DNA of 64,000 nt from Balneolaceae bacterium UBA7797 (GCA_002480645.1 DLCN01000019.1:238145-302144); one strand, 5' to 3'; shown: positions 43,306-52,075, counted from the first letter of the stretch. The notes: generated by a model from the letters alone, not told the origin. A program made the numbers and translations.

Positions 43306-44316
43306 TTAAATAAGAATTTCGTCTTTAGCGTCGCGGGTCATTAACGTATTTAACGCATCTATCGGGTCCACATCTTCAAATAACACCCGGTACGCTGCCG
43401 AAGTGATCGGCATATCGACCCGGTTTTTAACGGCCCAATCGTGAACCGCTTTGGTGGTCTTGATTCCTTCTGCCACCATGTTCATACTCTTTATAATATC
43501 ATCCAGCTTTTTACCTACGCCGATCTGATGACCCACATATCGGTTTCTGCTATGCTGTGAGGTACACGTTACGATAAGGTCTCCCATCCCCGTGAGCCCG
43601 GAAAAAGTATCCGGATGAGCACCGAGCATGAGTCCCATTCGTCGCATTTCGTGTAAACCACGGGTGATCAGCGCCGCTTTAGCATTATCGCCAAGTTCTG
43701 CGCCATCGATCACTCCTGCCGCGATCGCCATGATATTCTTAACAGATCCGCCGATCTCAACCCCCATGATATCATTATTCACATACACTCTGAACATCGG
43801 GGTCATGAAGGTTTCCTGAATGATGCGGGCTGTTCTTCTGGAATAAGATGCAGAAACTACCGTTGTAGGCTTTAACGTAGCAACCTCTTCTGCATGACTC
43901 GGACCATATAACACGCCAATATTATCTTCCGAAACCACGCCATCCATCACCTCGATCAGTACCTGAGACATAGTCTTGAACGTATTGATCTCAATTCCTT
44001 TAGATACGGTTACCAGGATCTCATTTCCATCCAGGCAGGGTTTGATCTTTGCGGCCACATCCCTCAGTGTGTGTGACGGGGTTGCAAACAACACAATGTC
44101 CTGTCCTTTCAGGCAATGCTGAATATCATTATATGCTGTGATCTTTTCGGGGATAATCAGATCTGATAAATACGATGTATTTCGGTGGTCATTATTGATG
44201 GAATCAACAATTTCTGGCTCTCTTGCCCATATCTGAACGTTATTGCCGGCCGTATCGAGTACCGTTGCAAGGGCCGTACCAAAACTCCCTGCTCCAATTA
44301 TGGTTACATTTTTCAT
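43306..44316 (-). CDS. gpsA: Glycerol-3-phosphate dehydrogenase [NAD(P)+]
   Basis: A 336-residue cytoplasmic enzyme. VTIIGAGSFGTALATVLDTA is the dinucleotide-binding motif, LFATPSHTLR, VTVSKGIEI and GVLYGPSHAEEVA are GpsA signatures, and VEIGGSVKNIMAIAAGVIDG holds the catalytic Lys. It reduces dihydroxyacetone phosphate to sn-glycerol 3-phosphate, the substrate of the acyltransferase PlsY encoded just upstream. Its ATG overlaps the plsY stop by four bases, so the two steps of phospholipid entry are translationally coupled. Length is normal. Confidence 0.97.
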   Translation of the reverse strand: MKNVTIIGAGSFGTALATVLDTAGNNVQIWAREPEIVDSINNDHRNTSYLSDLIIPEKITAYNDIQHCLKGQDIVLFATPSHTLRDVAAKIKPCLDGNEILVTVSKGIEINTFKTMSQVLIEVMDGVVSEDNIGVLYGPSHAEEVATLKPTTVVSASYSRRTARIIQETFMTPMFRVYVNNDIMGVEIGGSVKNIMAIAAGVIDGAELGDNAKAALITRGLHEMRRMGLMLGAHPDTFSGLTGMGDLIVTCTSQHSRNRYVGHQIGVGKKLDDIIKSMNMVAEGIKTTKAVHDWAVKNRVDMPITSAAYRVLFEDVDPIDALNTLMTRDAKDEILI

Positions 44317-45011
44317 GCTTTTGCCTCAGCATTTGCTATGGATTTCTCCTCAGTCACTTTCTTACCCTGTCCAACTCTGTTTTCGGTTCCCTGCAGTAAC
44401 CGATGAATATTGCTTTTGTGTTTATAAATGATACCGGTAGCAACCAATGTAGCAAAGATCACGATACTGCCATCTACCTCCATACCAAGTCCGAATTTCA
44501 TGATCAACAAAGTGATCGGGTATAAAGCCGTAGCGGTTATGGATGAAAGCGACACATATTTTGTAGAAAGTAATACGATACCAAAAACGGTAAAGGAAAT
44601 AGCTATTGAGATCGGTTCTACCCCAAACAACATTCCTGTAGCGGTAGCAGCTCCTTTCCCCCCCTTAAATTTCGCAAAGACCGGAAACATATGACCTACC
44701 ACCGCCATCATTCCACAAGAGATTTTAAGGAACGCCTCAACTTCCCAATTAGGTGGAGAAAGTGGTCCGCTGAATATTTCGAAGGCGTACCCACTTAGCC
44801 AGAAAGCCGGGATAAATCCCTTCATAAAATCCATGATAAATACCGTGATACCGAATGGTACTCCCAATACTCTGAACGTGTTGGTGGTTCCCGCGTTTCC
44901 GCTGCCATGTTCCCGTACATCAATGCCTTTGGTGATCTTCCCTACCCAGATCGCTGAAGGTATTGATCCCAGCACATAACTGATCAATAAAACAGTAAGT
45001 GTTGCTGCCAT
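44313..45011 (-). CDS. plsY: Acyl-phosphate:glycerol-3-phosphate acyltransferase PlsY
   Basis: About 232 residues from ATG 45011 (MAATLTVLLISYVLGSIPSA); a TTG five codons upstream is open. Four to five membrane helices alternate with the three PlsY loops: SIPSAIWVGKITKGIDVREHGSGNAG (motif 1, in parts SIPSAIWVGK and GSGNAGTTN), GHMFPVFAKFKGGKGAATATG (motif 2, KFKGGKGAAT), and HKSNIHRLLQGTE (motif 3). PlsY acylates glycerol 3-phosphate from acyl-phosphate at the inner membrane. The tail after the last motif is longer than usual (about 25 residues, Lys/Glu-rich). It lies 41 bases after lipA. Confidence 0.95.
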   Translation of the reverse strand: MAATLTVLLISYVLGSIPSAIWVGKITKGIDVREHGSGNAGTTNTFRVLGVPFGITVFIMDFMKGFIPAFWLSGYAFEIFSGPLSPPNWEVEAFLKISCGMMAVVGHMFPVFAKFKGGKGAATATGMLFGVEPISIAISFTVFGIVLLSTKYVSLSSITATALYPITLLIMKFGLGMEVDGSIVIFATLVATGIIYKHKSNIHRLLQGTENRVGQGKKVTEEKSIANAEAKA

Positions 45012-45052
45012 AACAGTAATTCCCAATTAATGTTAATCGACGATCTCTGTGA

Positions 45053-45928
45053 TCACAGATGGCGCTCAGCATGGTAGGAAGACCGAACCAGTGGTCCGCT
45101 TTCTACATGCTCAATGCCTAATTTCTCGCCTATTTCTTTGTATTCCGCAAACTGATCAGGATGTACCCACTCCAACACCGGGTGGTGCATCTTTGTTGGT
45201 TGCATGTACTGACCGATCGTAAGTACCTGCACACCATGATCCACACAATCCTGCATCAATTCAATAACCTCTTCCCGCTTTTCACCTAAACCAACCATGA
45301 TGCCGGATTTTGTTCTTACTCCGGCTGCGCGGGTTCTTTTTAACAATTCTAATGATCGTTCATATTTAGCCTGTGGCCGTACTCTGCGGTATTTATTGGG
45401 TACCGTTTCAAGGTTATGGCTCAGTACATCCGGTGGGGTATCTAATACGATCTGAAGAGTTTCCCAGTCACCCCTGAAATCCGGGATCAAAGATTCTATA
45501 GTTACGCCATCGATCATTTTGCGCAATTGAACATGAGTCTCGGCAAAGATCGGTGCTCCGCCATCTTTTCGGTCATCCCGGTTGATGGAGGTAAGAACCA
45601 CGTGTTTCAAATTCATCTTAGCCGCCGCATCTGCAACCCGGCGGGGTTCATCCCAATCAAGATCTTTAGGAGGACGTCCCGTTTTTACGGCACAGAAGGA
45701 ACAGGAACGGGTACAAACATCACCCAACAGCATAAACGTTGCTGTTCCGGCTCCCCAGCACTCTCCCATATTCGGACATCGCGCCTCGGAGCATACGGTG
45801 TTCAGTTTATGTTCATTGATGGTGTTCAGAACTTCTTTAAAGTTCTCACCAGAGGGAAGTTTAACCCTTAGCCAATCAGGACGTCTTGTCGTAGTTTTTT
45901 TTTCTACAACCTGTAGTTCTTTGATCAT
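45053..45928 (-). CDS. lipA: Lipoyl synthase
   Basis: A 291-residue radical-SAM enzyme. The auxiliary cluster is held by CSEARCPNMGEC, and the radical-SAM cluster by DVCTRSCSFCAV (CxxxCxxC). HVVLTSINRDDRKDGGA and SHNLETVPNKYRRVRPQAKY are family motifs, and the end VRSSYHAERHL carries the conserved RSSYHA. LipA inserts two sulfurs into octanoyl groups on the lipoyl domains of 2-oxoacid dehydrogenases and the glycine cleavage system. Octanoyl transfer is done by LipB, encoded 85 bases upstream. Confidence 0.98.
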   Translation of the reverse strand: MIKELQVVEKKTTTRRPDWLRVKLPSGENFKEVLNTINEHKLNTVCSEARCPNMGECWGAGTATFMLLGDVCTRSCSFCAVKTGRPPKDLDWDEPRRVADAAAKMNLKHVVLTSINRDDRKDGGAPIFAETHVQLRKMIDGVTIESLIPDFRGDWETLQIVLDTPPDVLSHNLETVPNKYRRVRPQAKYERSLELLKRTRAAGVRTKSGIMVGLGEKREEVIELMQDCVDHGVQVLTIGQYMQPTKMHHPVLEWVHPDQFAEYKEIGEKLGIEHVESGPLVRSSYHAERHL

Positions 45929-46013
45929 AATTCAATTCTTTCAGTCATTCAGAGCTTTTGACCTTTTTCTTTTTCTGTCACAATGCTTTCAGTCTCTGAA
46001 TGGTCTTTTAAAT

Positions 46014-46742
46014 TTACAAAAAAATCTCCTCTAGTTCTGCCTGTCCGCCTTTGCTTTCTACCTGTAGTTCAAATACCTCGGCGAAATATTTAACGATCTT
46101 TTCTTTTACTTCATTCAACTCAACGGGATGCCCAAGCAGCTCTTCCAGACTGGTCACTTTTTTATCATCGATCCCACAAGGAACAATATTTGAAAAATAA
46201 TCCAGATTTGTATTCACATTCAGTGCAAAGCCATGCATGGTCACCCATCGCGAACAACGAATTCCCATTGCGCATATTTTGGATTCATTTACCCAGGCTC
46301 CCGTTAACCCCTCCAGTCTGCCACCATCAATTCCATATTCTTGAAGCAACCTGATCATCACTTCTTCCAGATAACGGAGATACTTATGGATGTCGGTAAA
46401 ATGCCGGTCCAGATCCATGATAGGGTAGCCAACAATTTGACCCGGACCATGATAGGTGATGTCGCCTCCCCGATCGATTTTTACGTAATCGGCGTGCAGA
46501 TCTTTTAACTCGGCCATGGATCGCAGCATATTCTCTTCCACCCCGCTTTTTCCGAGTGTATAAACATGCGGGTGCTCTACCAGCAATAGCACGTCCTTCT
46601 TCCGCCCACTTTTCAGAGCCCCTTCCTGTTCCGCCCTTTTTTCGGCTATGATCCTACTCTGGATCTTCTGCTGAAGTTCCCAGGTTGCCCGATATTCCTT
46701 TCGGCCAAGATCATATAGTTCGATGGTTTTTACGTCTTCCAT
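46014..46742 (-). CDS. lipB: Octanoyl-[acyl-carrier-protein]:protein N-octanoyltransferase LipB
   Basis: A 242-residue transferase. VEHPHVYTLGKSG, DRGGDITYHGPGQIVGYPIM, GLTGAWVNESKICAMGIRCS (with the catalytic Lys) and HGFALNVNTNLDYFSNIVPC (with the catalytic Cys before GI) are the LipB signatures. It transfers octanoate from acyl-carrier protein to target Lys residues, first step of lipoate attachment. It starts a leftward operon lipB-lipA-plsY-gpsA. About 175 bases with a terminator and further hairpins separate it from lpd upstream. Confidence 0.97.
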   Translation of the reverse strand: MEDVKTIELYDLGRKEYRATWELQQKIQSRIIAEKRAEQEGALKSGRKKDVLLLVEHPHVYTLGKSGVEENMLRSMAELKDLHADYVKIDRGGDITYHGPGQIVGYPIMDLDRHFTDIHKYLRYLEEVMIRLLQEYGIDGGRLEGLTGAWVNESKICAMGIRCSRWVTMHGFALNVNTNLDYFSNIVPCGIDDKKVTSLEELLGHPVELNEVKEKIVKYFAEVFELQVESKGGQAELEEIFL

Positions 46743-46803
46743 AGGTATGAAACAGATCCTTTACATGGATGCCTTAATATTTCCTGAACTAGAGTTATCA
46801 AGA

Positions 46804-46830
46804 CAAAAATGGCTCCCAAATGGGAGCCAT
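46804..46830 (-). terminator. Terminator behind lpd
   Basis: ATGGCTCCCA and TGGGAGCCAT form a perfect 10-bp stem with a 2-base AA loop; the minus strand then runs TTTTTG. It separates lpd from lipB. Confidence 0.75.
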
Positions 46831-46842
46831 AAACAATTCTGG

Positions 46843-46901
46843 AGAGGCTGAGCTCATTTCAGCCTCTGCGCCAATTACAGATCCCGGAACAAATCCGGGA
46901 T
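46843..46901. other. Two more perfect hairpins between lpd and the terminator
   Basis: AGAGGCTGA / TCAGCCTCT (46843-46867, 7-base loop) and ATCCCGGA / TCCGGGAT (46881-46901, 5-base loop) follow one another between the lpd stop and the terminator. They could stabilise the lpd mRNA 3' end. Neither has a T-run. Confidence 0.5.
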
Positions 46902-46917
46902 GATAAACCGTTTCCGG

Positions 46918-48336
46918 TTATTTTTTAACCGGAGTTCCTAAGTGAACACCTTCGTTATACGCTTCAGCTACGGCTTCCATCACAGCCTCTGAGAGGGTTG
47001 GGTGAGGGTGAACTGCGCTAATGATCTCATGTCCGGTAGTTTCAAGATCACGGGCAACAACTGCTTCAGCGATCATTTCCGTTACACCGAAGCCGATCAT
47101 GTGGCAACCTAACCACTCGCCGTATTTCGCATCAAATACTACCTTTACGAAGCCTTCTTCGTGACCTAGTGCAGTAGCTTTACCACTGGCTGAAAGCGGG
47201 AACTTACCCACTTTAATGTCATAGCCTTCTTCTTTGGCTTTGGCTTCGGTCAATCCTACAGAAGCAACCTGCGGCTCGCAGTAGGTACAGCCCGGGATGT
47301 TTTCATAGTTCACCGGTTTTGGACTCATTCCCGCTAACTGCTCAGCAAGAACAACAGCTTCGTGCGAAGCTTTGTGAGCTAACCACGGAGCACCGATGAT
47401 ATCACCAATGGCATAAATACCATCAACGCCGGTGCTGTAGTTTGAACGATCTACCTGAATGGCACCACGTTCTACTTTAACACCGATCTCTTCCAGTCCA
47501 AGACCTTCCACATTACCCGTTACACCAACAGCAGACAGAACCACATCGGCTTCGATCTTCTCTTCGCCTTTTTTGGTTTTAACGGTCACTTCCACACCTT
47601 TACCTTTTTTCTCCACCTTTTCAACAGTGCTTTCGGTAAGGGCTTTAATGCCTTTCTTTTTGTAGATCTTTCCGAGTTCTTTTCCAACATCGGCATCTTC
47701 GATTGGTACCAGTGTTTTCTGAAGTTCAACAATGGTTACTTCCGTTCCTATGGAATTGTAGAAATAAGCGAATTCAACGCCGATAGCTCCTGCACCAACG
47801 ATCACCATTTTCTTAGGCTGCTTCTCCATGGTCATCGCCTTCTCAGAATCGATGATCATTTCGCCGTCTATTTCCAGATTTGGAAGCTGACGAGGACGTG
47901 CACCGGTAGCGATAATGAAGTTCTTCGCTTTGATGGTTTCTTTTTCCTTGCCGTCTTCGTCGTTCACTGCAAGTTCAGATTTAGATTTGAACACACCGGT
48001 TCCCATGAATACATCGATCTTGTTGGCTTTCATGAGGAACTGAACGCCTTTGCTCATTTTATTGGCAACACCACGGCTGCGCTTAACAATGGCGTCGAAA
48101 TCCGCTTTCACATCTTTAACCGTGATACCGTAATCTTCGGCATGATTGATCGATTCCAGTACTTCAGCAGAGCGGAGCAGTGCTTTGGTCGGGATACATC
48201 CGATATTTAAACAAACCCCGCCTAAATGTCTCTTTTCCACGATCGCGGTTTTAAACCCGAGCTGAGACGCACGAATTGCGGCTACATAACCTCCGGGACC
48301 AGACCCGATCACACATACATCAAATTCTTTTGCCAT
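46918..48336 (-). CDS. lpdA: Dihydrolipoyl dehydrogenase
   Basis: A 472-residue class I flavoprotein disulfide reductase. VCVIGSGPGGYVAAIRASQLG binds FAD, GGVCLNIGCIPTKALL has the redox Cys pair, MVIVGAGAIGVEFAYFYNSI binds NAD, and the C-terminal HPHPTLSEAVMEAVAEAY carries the His-Glu dyad of the partner subunit. The E3 component reoxidises dihydrolipoyl groups of pyruvate and 2-oxoglutarate dehydrogenase or glycine cleavage. It is encoded with the lipoate-synthesis genes that make its substrate cofactor, although its own E1/E2 partners are not in the window. Confidence 0.97.
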   Translation of the reverse strand: MAKEFDVCVIGSGPGGYVAAIRASQLGFKTAIVEKRHLGGVCLNIGCIPTKALLRSAEVLESINHAEDYGITVKDVKADFDAIVKRSRGVANKMSKGVQFLMKANKIDVFMGTGVFKSKSELAVNDEDGKEKETIKAKNFIIATGARPRQLPNLEIDGEMIIDSEKAMTMEKQPKKMVIVGAGAIGVEFAYFYNSIGTEVTIVELQKTLVPIEDADVGKELGKIYKKKGIKALTESTVEKVEKKGKGVEVTVKTKKGEEKIEADVVLSAVGVTGNVEGLGLEEIGVKVERGAIQVDRSNYSTGVDGIYAIGDIIGAPWLAHKASHEAVVLAEQLAGMSPKPVNYENIPGCTYCEPQVASVGLTEAKAKEEGYDIKVGKFPLSASGKATALGHEEGFVKVVFDAKYGEWLGCHMIGFGVTEMIAEAVVARDLETTGHEIISAVHPHPTLSEAVMEAVAEAYNEGVHLGTPVKK

Positions 48337-48542
48337 GATAATCTCTAATAATAGTTTCTTTGTTTTCCTGCGCCATCATCAACTTATTTAAGGCGCGTTA
48401 AGTTCGCTCCGGTCAGGTTGTGGAGCATTCCTTTAAAAGGCAGACAAAGGTACGATTTTTAGCCAAGAAGTTCGAATGATGCCCGCTTATTTCATTCGCT
48501 TTTACGTTCATTTAACCAAAGGTTGACATTTATCGGATATAA

Positions 48543-48558
48543 TTCTACAATTGTAGAA
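48543..48558 (+). promoter_or_regulatory. BlaI-type operator, distal half
   Basis: TTCTACAATTGTAGAA is a perfect 16-bp palindrome with the TACAnnTGTA core of BlaI/MecI operators. A second copy lies 20 bp (two helical turns) downstream. Confidence 0.75.
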
Positions 48559-48562
48559 ACAA

Positions 48563-48578
48563 TTCTAAACTTGTAGAA
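48563..48578 (+). promoter_or_regulatory. BlaI-type operator, proximal half abutting the start codon
   Basis: TTCTAAACTTGTAGAA repeats the distal operator with two mismatches in one arm. It ends 1 base before the ATG, so a dimer bound here would cover the start site, and the transcript is probably short-leadered or leaderless. Confidence 0.7.
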
Positions 48579-48579
48579 C

Positions 48580-48951
48580 ATGCAGCTTTCCCAAACCGAA
48601 GAAGAACTCATGGAGCACATCTGGGAGCTTGAAAAAGCTTTCATGCAGGATCTCCTCGAATGTTACCCGGAGCCTAAACCTGCTCCTACTACCATTGCTA
48701 CCCTCCTGAAACGAATGGCCGATAAAGGGTATATCGGGTATGAACAGAAAGGTCGATCCCGCGAATATTACCCACTGGTGCAGAAAGAAGATTATTTCGC
48801 AAAACATGTAAACGGACTCATCAAAAAATTCTTCAATAATTCGGCGGCACAGTTTGCCTCGTTCTTTACGAAAGAGACGAATTTATCAGCCAAAGAACTG
48901 GAGGAATTAAAGTCGATCGTTGAACAACAGCTGGAGGAGAAAGAATCATGA
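48580..48951 (+). CDS. BlaI/MecI/CopY-family transcriptional repressor
   Basis: A 123-residue repressor. The winged helix occupies about 1-75: MQLSQTEEELMEHIWELEKA, then TIATLLKRMADKGYIGYEQK with the recognition helix, and GRSREYYPLVQKEDY before the cleavage/dimer region. The C-terminal dimer helices follow (NSAAQFASFFTKETNLSAKE). BlaI-type repressors keep their own operon and targets off until the membrane peptidase partner triggers their cleavage. Two operators lie directly upstream, and the BlaR1-like gene overlaps its stop (ATGA). Confidence 0.95.
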   Translation: MQLSQTEEELMEHIWELEKAFMQDLLECYPEPKPAPTTIATLLKRMADKGYIGYEQKGRSREYYPLVQKEDYFAKHVNGLIKKFFNNSAAQFASFFTKETNLSAKELEELKSIVEQQLEEKES

Positions 48952-50408
48952 TCGCCTATATTCTTGTTTCAAGCTCTTTATTATTACTTCTGTTTGCCTT
49001 TTACCGGCTGGTTTTGGCCAATCAGACATCGTATCACTTTAACCGCTTTTTTATTCTGATGGCTATTGTGATCGGCCTGCTCTACCCGGCCTTTGATCAT
49101 ATTTCAAAAAGTAACCAATATATTTTCCGACCGGGGGATACGGTTGCCGGAATTGATATTGAACAAGTTACCAATGTGAGAAAAGCACCGGCTAAATGGG
49201 TGACAGGAAATCTGTTCCCGGCCATCTCAAACCCGGAAGTTCAGGACCTCAGTTCTTCGGAAACCGCCAGTCCTCTTAAAGATCCGGTCACTGATATTTT
49301 TAACTGGCACATGATTGCTTCTCTGATCTATATAGTGATCACTCTGACCCTGCTGATCCGGTTCATTGCGGGAATTCTCACCATCTACCGAAAAGCGCAC
49401 GGACTGGAAAGTATTCAGCTTGATTCTGTAAAACTCTACTTAAGTAATGACCCGGTAACTCCGCATTCGTTTATGGACTGGGTGTTTGTTAACAAAGAGG
49501 ATTACAAAAACGGCCTGATCAATGATGACATCCTGAAACATGAAATTGCTCATATCCGGGATAAACATACGCTGGATGTCCTTTTTGTTGAATTACTGTC
49601 TGTGTTCTTCTGGTTCAATCCTGGAATTCACCTGTTCAAAAATGAATTAAAACTGATTCATGAGTATATCGCCGACCGTGACGTGCTGAAAGATTCAGGT
49701 GAGGTCACCAGCTATCAAAATAAGCTCCTGGAGCTGGCATCGGGACATCAACTGGTTCGTCTGGCCAGCAATCTGAATTTTAAGCTGACAAAAAAACGCC
49801 TGCTGATGATGACCCGGAATACTTCGTTATGGCGTAAAGCTTTGAGTATGTTTCTTATTAATCCGGCCATTCCTCTGCTCTTTTTATACTTCAATTCCCA
49901 GGTCATTGATACCGATCATATTTCAGGAAAATATCAGATCGAACTGATCGCTGACACCGTTGATGCCGGTAATGATCTGTCTTATGTGCTTTGGGAAACC
50001 GAAGAGGGGGAACGGTTCTCCGGCAGTAATAAATACTTCTACAATAAAACCGGAATTCTGGGTAAAGAATCGATCTATAAAGAAGGCTATTTACTGGAAA
50101 CCAGAAGTTTTAATAGTGGCGGAGTTTTATGGAATCGCACTATTTATACCTATAAAAATGGTCTGCCCCTCAAAAGCACTGAATATATGTCCGGCAACTT
50201 ATACTCTGAACTCATTCACCCCCTGCCCGAAAATAATTTCATCGGAACCCAACGCTATTGGAACGAGGCCAACGAACTCTATTATGAAGCTCAGTTTCTA
50301 CATTCTCCAAAAAATTTCCATGGATTGGTCACCTCGTATAACCGTAGGGGGCAGATTGAGAAACAAGAACGTTATGAGTACGGTGAGCTTGTCGATAAGG
50401 TCAAATAG
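48948..50408 (+). CDS. M56-family membrane metallopeptidase, BlaR1-like sensor
   Basis: A 486-residue protein with about four membrane helices. TM1-2 occupy 1-50, another hydrophobic segment lies at about 125-150, the zinc motif KHEIAHIRDKHTLDVLFVEL lies at about 200-220 with Glu in HEYIADRDVL (third ligand), and another helix follows near 305-325. The 160-residue C-terminal part has no beta-lactam-binding SxxK domain; instead it shows repeated short beta motifs with YKNGLPLKSTEYMSGNLYSE, similar to MORN-like 'toxin-antitoxin YwqK' repeats. It should sense an envelope signal and cleave the BlaI-type repressor. Overlaps the repressor gene by 4 bases. Confidence 0.9.
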   Translation: MIAYILVSSSLLLLLFAFYRLVLANQTSYHFNRFFILMAIVIGLLYPAFDHISKSNQYIFRPGDTVAGIDIEQVTNVRKAPAKWVTGNLFPAISNPEVQDLSSSETASPLKDPVTDIFNWHMIASLIYIVITLTLLIRFIAGILTIYRKAHGLESIQLDSVKLYLSNDPVTPHSFMDWVFVNKEDYKNGLINDDILKHEIAHIRDKHTLDVLFVELLSVFFWFNPGIHLFKNELKLIHEYIADRDVLKDSGEVTSYQNKLLELASGHQLVRLASNLNFKLTKKRLLMMTRNTSLWRKALSMFLINPAIPLLFLYFNSQVIDTDHISGKYQIELIADTVDAGNDLSYVLWETEEGERFSGSNKYFYNKTGILGKESIYKEGYLLETRSFNSGGVLWNRTIYTYKNGLPLKSTEYMSGNLYSELIHPLPENNFIGTQRYWNEANELYYEAQFLHSPKNFHGLVTSYNRRGQIEKQERYEYGELVDKVK

Positions 50409-50557
50409 GAAGGAGTTTCTAGTCTGAGCTTTCAGCTTTTTACCTGCATACTTTAATACAAATTCCCGATAAATAGATTTTTACTTCCACGAAAGGTGCA
50501 TATTTACTATACTTTTTCGTTGGCTATATCAAATCACTGTACAGTAACTAACTATTT

Positions 50558-51319
50558 ATGAAGATCCGGATCTCACTCTCGGTATTGGTTCTACTTTTTA
50601 TTACTCCGTTCATGACGGCAGCAAATGCCCAAAATGAACGGCTTGAACAACTGATCACTCATTTTCAGGACAAAGGAACCGACATCCGGCCTTTGCTTAA
50701 CGACGATCGGTTTGCTCATGTTGATCGTATCACCAAAAAGTTTACCCGCTCTGCCGAAAAACGCATCGAATCGCTGGATGACTATAAAAAGATCATCGGT
50801 TTTGATCACAAGGCACGCAAATCCATGGATTTTTATAATGTGTACAAAAATGATCTGGCAGCAGCGGAAAAGGAATATGGCATTCCCAAAGAAGTGATCG
50901 TGGCTATCATTGGTGTGGAATCGGACTACGGTGCTAATCGTGGCTCTTACAATCCTTTCAACGTGTATGTTTCGATGTATGTAGAAGATTACCGAAGTAA
51001 ATTTGCACTTACCCAGTTAGAAGAATTACTGGAGTGGACCGAGCGTAATGAGGTGGATGTTCACACCCTTGTTTCCAGTTACGCAGGCGCCATGTCCTTC
51101 GCTCAATTCATTCCTTCTTCCTTAAATCGTTGGTGGGTTGGAAAAGACCTGTACTATATGCCCAATAACATCCGGTCGGTGGCCAATTATCTGGCTTACT
51201 TCAAAAATAAGACCGGAAGTCTGGAAACCGCCGTTCTGCGTTATAATCCCAGTTCTTTGTACCAGCAAGCGGTATTATCTCTGGCAGACGAAGTAAAATC
51301 CCGTTCTAATTCAGAGTGA
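50558..51319 (+). CDS. Membrane-bound or periplasmic lytic murein transglycosylase, MltB-like (SLT_2)
   Basis: A 253-residue protein with a signal peptide (MKIRISLSVLVLLFITPFMTAANA). The catalytic domain holds YGIPKEVIVAIIGVESDYGA, where the Glu of GVESDYG is the general acid, then FNVYVSMYVED and YAGAMSFAQFIPSSLNRWWV, the MltB-type second motif. It cleaves the glycan strand of peptidoglycan to 1,6-anhydro-muropeptides. It is shorter than E. coli MltB and lacks a lipobox. It is transcribed after the BlaI/BlaR1-like pair, 149 bases downstream, which fits a cell-wall stress theme. Confidence 0.92.
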   Translation: MKIRISLSVLVLLFITPFMTAANAQNERLEQLITHFQDKGTDIRPLLNDDRFAHVDRITKKFTRSAEKRIESLDDYKKIIGFDHKARKSMDFYNVYKNDLAAAEKEYGIPKEVIVAIIGVESDYGANRGSYNPFNVYVSMYVEDYRSKFALTQLEELLEWTERNEVDVHTLVSSYAGAMSFAQFIPSSLNRWWVGKDLYYMPNNIRSVANYLAYFKNKTGSLETAVLRYNPSSLYQQAVLSLADEVKSRSNSE

Positions 51320-51326
51320 TCCGGAC

Positions 51327-51359
51327 ATAAAAAAAGAGGAATGATCACTCATTCCTCTT
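51327..51359 (-). terminator. Terminator of the GNAT gene (bidirectional in part)
   Basis: AAGAGGAATGA and TCATTCCTCTT pair perfectly around TCAC. The minus strand runs into a T-run of seven, so it serves the leftward GNAT gene; the rightward transglycosylase gene also ends here. Confidence 0.85.
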
Positions 51360-51386
51360 CAAAACTTCCACTCATCCGGTTCCGGA

Positions 51387-51878
51387 TCAGTTTAAACTCT
51401 GCGTCATATACCACCAGCGTGGTTCCCCGAATTCAAAGCCTTCCCGCTCGTATAATTTCTGAGCAGGATTATCTTCCCGAACTTCAAGGGTGATCTTGGA
51501 ACAGCCCATTTTTTCTGCTTCTTCCTTAACGTGATCCAGCAGCTTGGTGCCGATTCCCATTCCACGGGCATCGGGATGTACTACCACATCATGAATTTTA
51601 AATGTCTTACTTGCTGTAAATGTGGAGAACCCCAGAAAACAGGTAACGATACCCATTGGCTTGTCCTCATTATAAGCGATGTACGTCATGGTAGTCGGGA
51701 GTTTTTTCATCTCCGCGATCATATCCACCCGAATCTCTTCATCCAGTGGTTCGTCCTGTCCCATCGGGTCACGGGCAAACAGGTCTACAATCTTGACAAT
51801 ATCTAATGCGTGCTTCTTATTTTCGAGATCTGCCTTTACAATTTTGACGTCGGCAGCAACGTCCGGTTGTATACTCAC
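51387..51878 (-). CDS. GNAT-family N-acetyltransferase (first of two paralogues)
   Basis: A 163-residue protein from GTG 51878. The GNAT core lies at about 85-135: KIHDVVVHPDARGMGIGTKL (acetyl-CoA loop RGMGIG) and CSKITLEVREDNPAQKLYER, then EGFEFGEPRWWYMT. It is about half identical by eye in this core to the protein encoded at 56944-57411, with the same order GFSTF..K.INIHD..VHPDARG, so the two are paralogues flanking the GH2/GH31 genes. Likely a small-molecule or protein acetyltransferase; acceptor unknown. Confidence 0.9.
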   Translation of the reverse strand: MSIQPDVAADVKIVKADLENKKHALDIVKIVDLFARDPMGQDEPLDEEIRVDMIAEMKKLPTTMTYIAYNEDKPMGIVTCFLGFSTFTASKTFKIHDVVVHPDARGMGIGTKLLDHVKEEAEKMGCSKITLEVREDNPAQKLYEREGFEFGEPRWWYMTQSLN

Positions 51879-52049
51879 TTGTTTATGGTTAGACTAAAAA
51901 TTTTAGTTCGGCTAAAGATACCATTTATAAGGCATACCCTAAAGGAACGTTCCGCATTTTAACGCCCTCCTGACAGGTATTAATAATAACTTAATGTGCG
52001 CGATCAGAACTGCTGAGAATACGATGATGGTTTTAAGTCGTGCTCAGAA

Positions 52050-52075
52050 CAAAAAAAGGCGCATTTCTGCGCCTT
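52050..52075 (-). terminator. Terminator behind the GH31 gene
   Basis: AAGGCGCA and TGCGCCTT around TTTC; the minus strand continues TTTTTTTG. It lies about 57 bases past the GH31 stop and ends the leftward GNAT-GH2-GH31 operon. Confidence 0.85.

Noticed and set aside
45582..46034. 150-codon frame opposite lipA
   Set aside because: Antisense shadow of a conserved gene.
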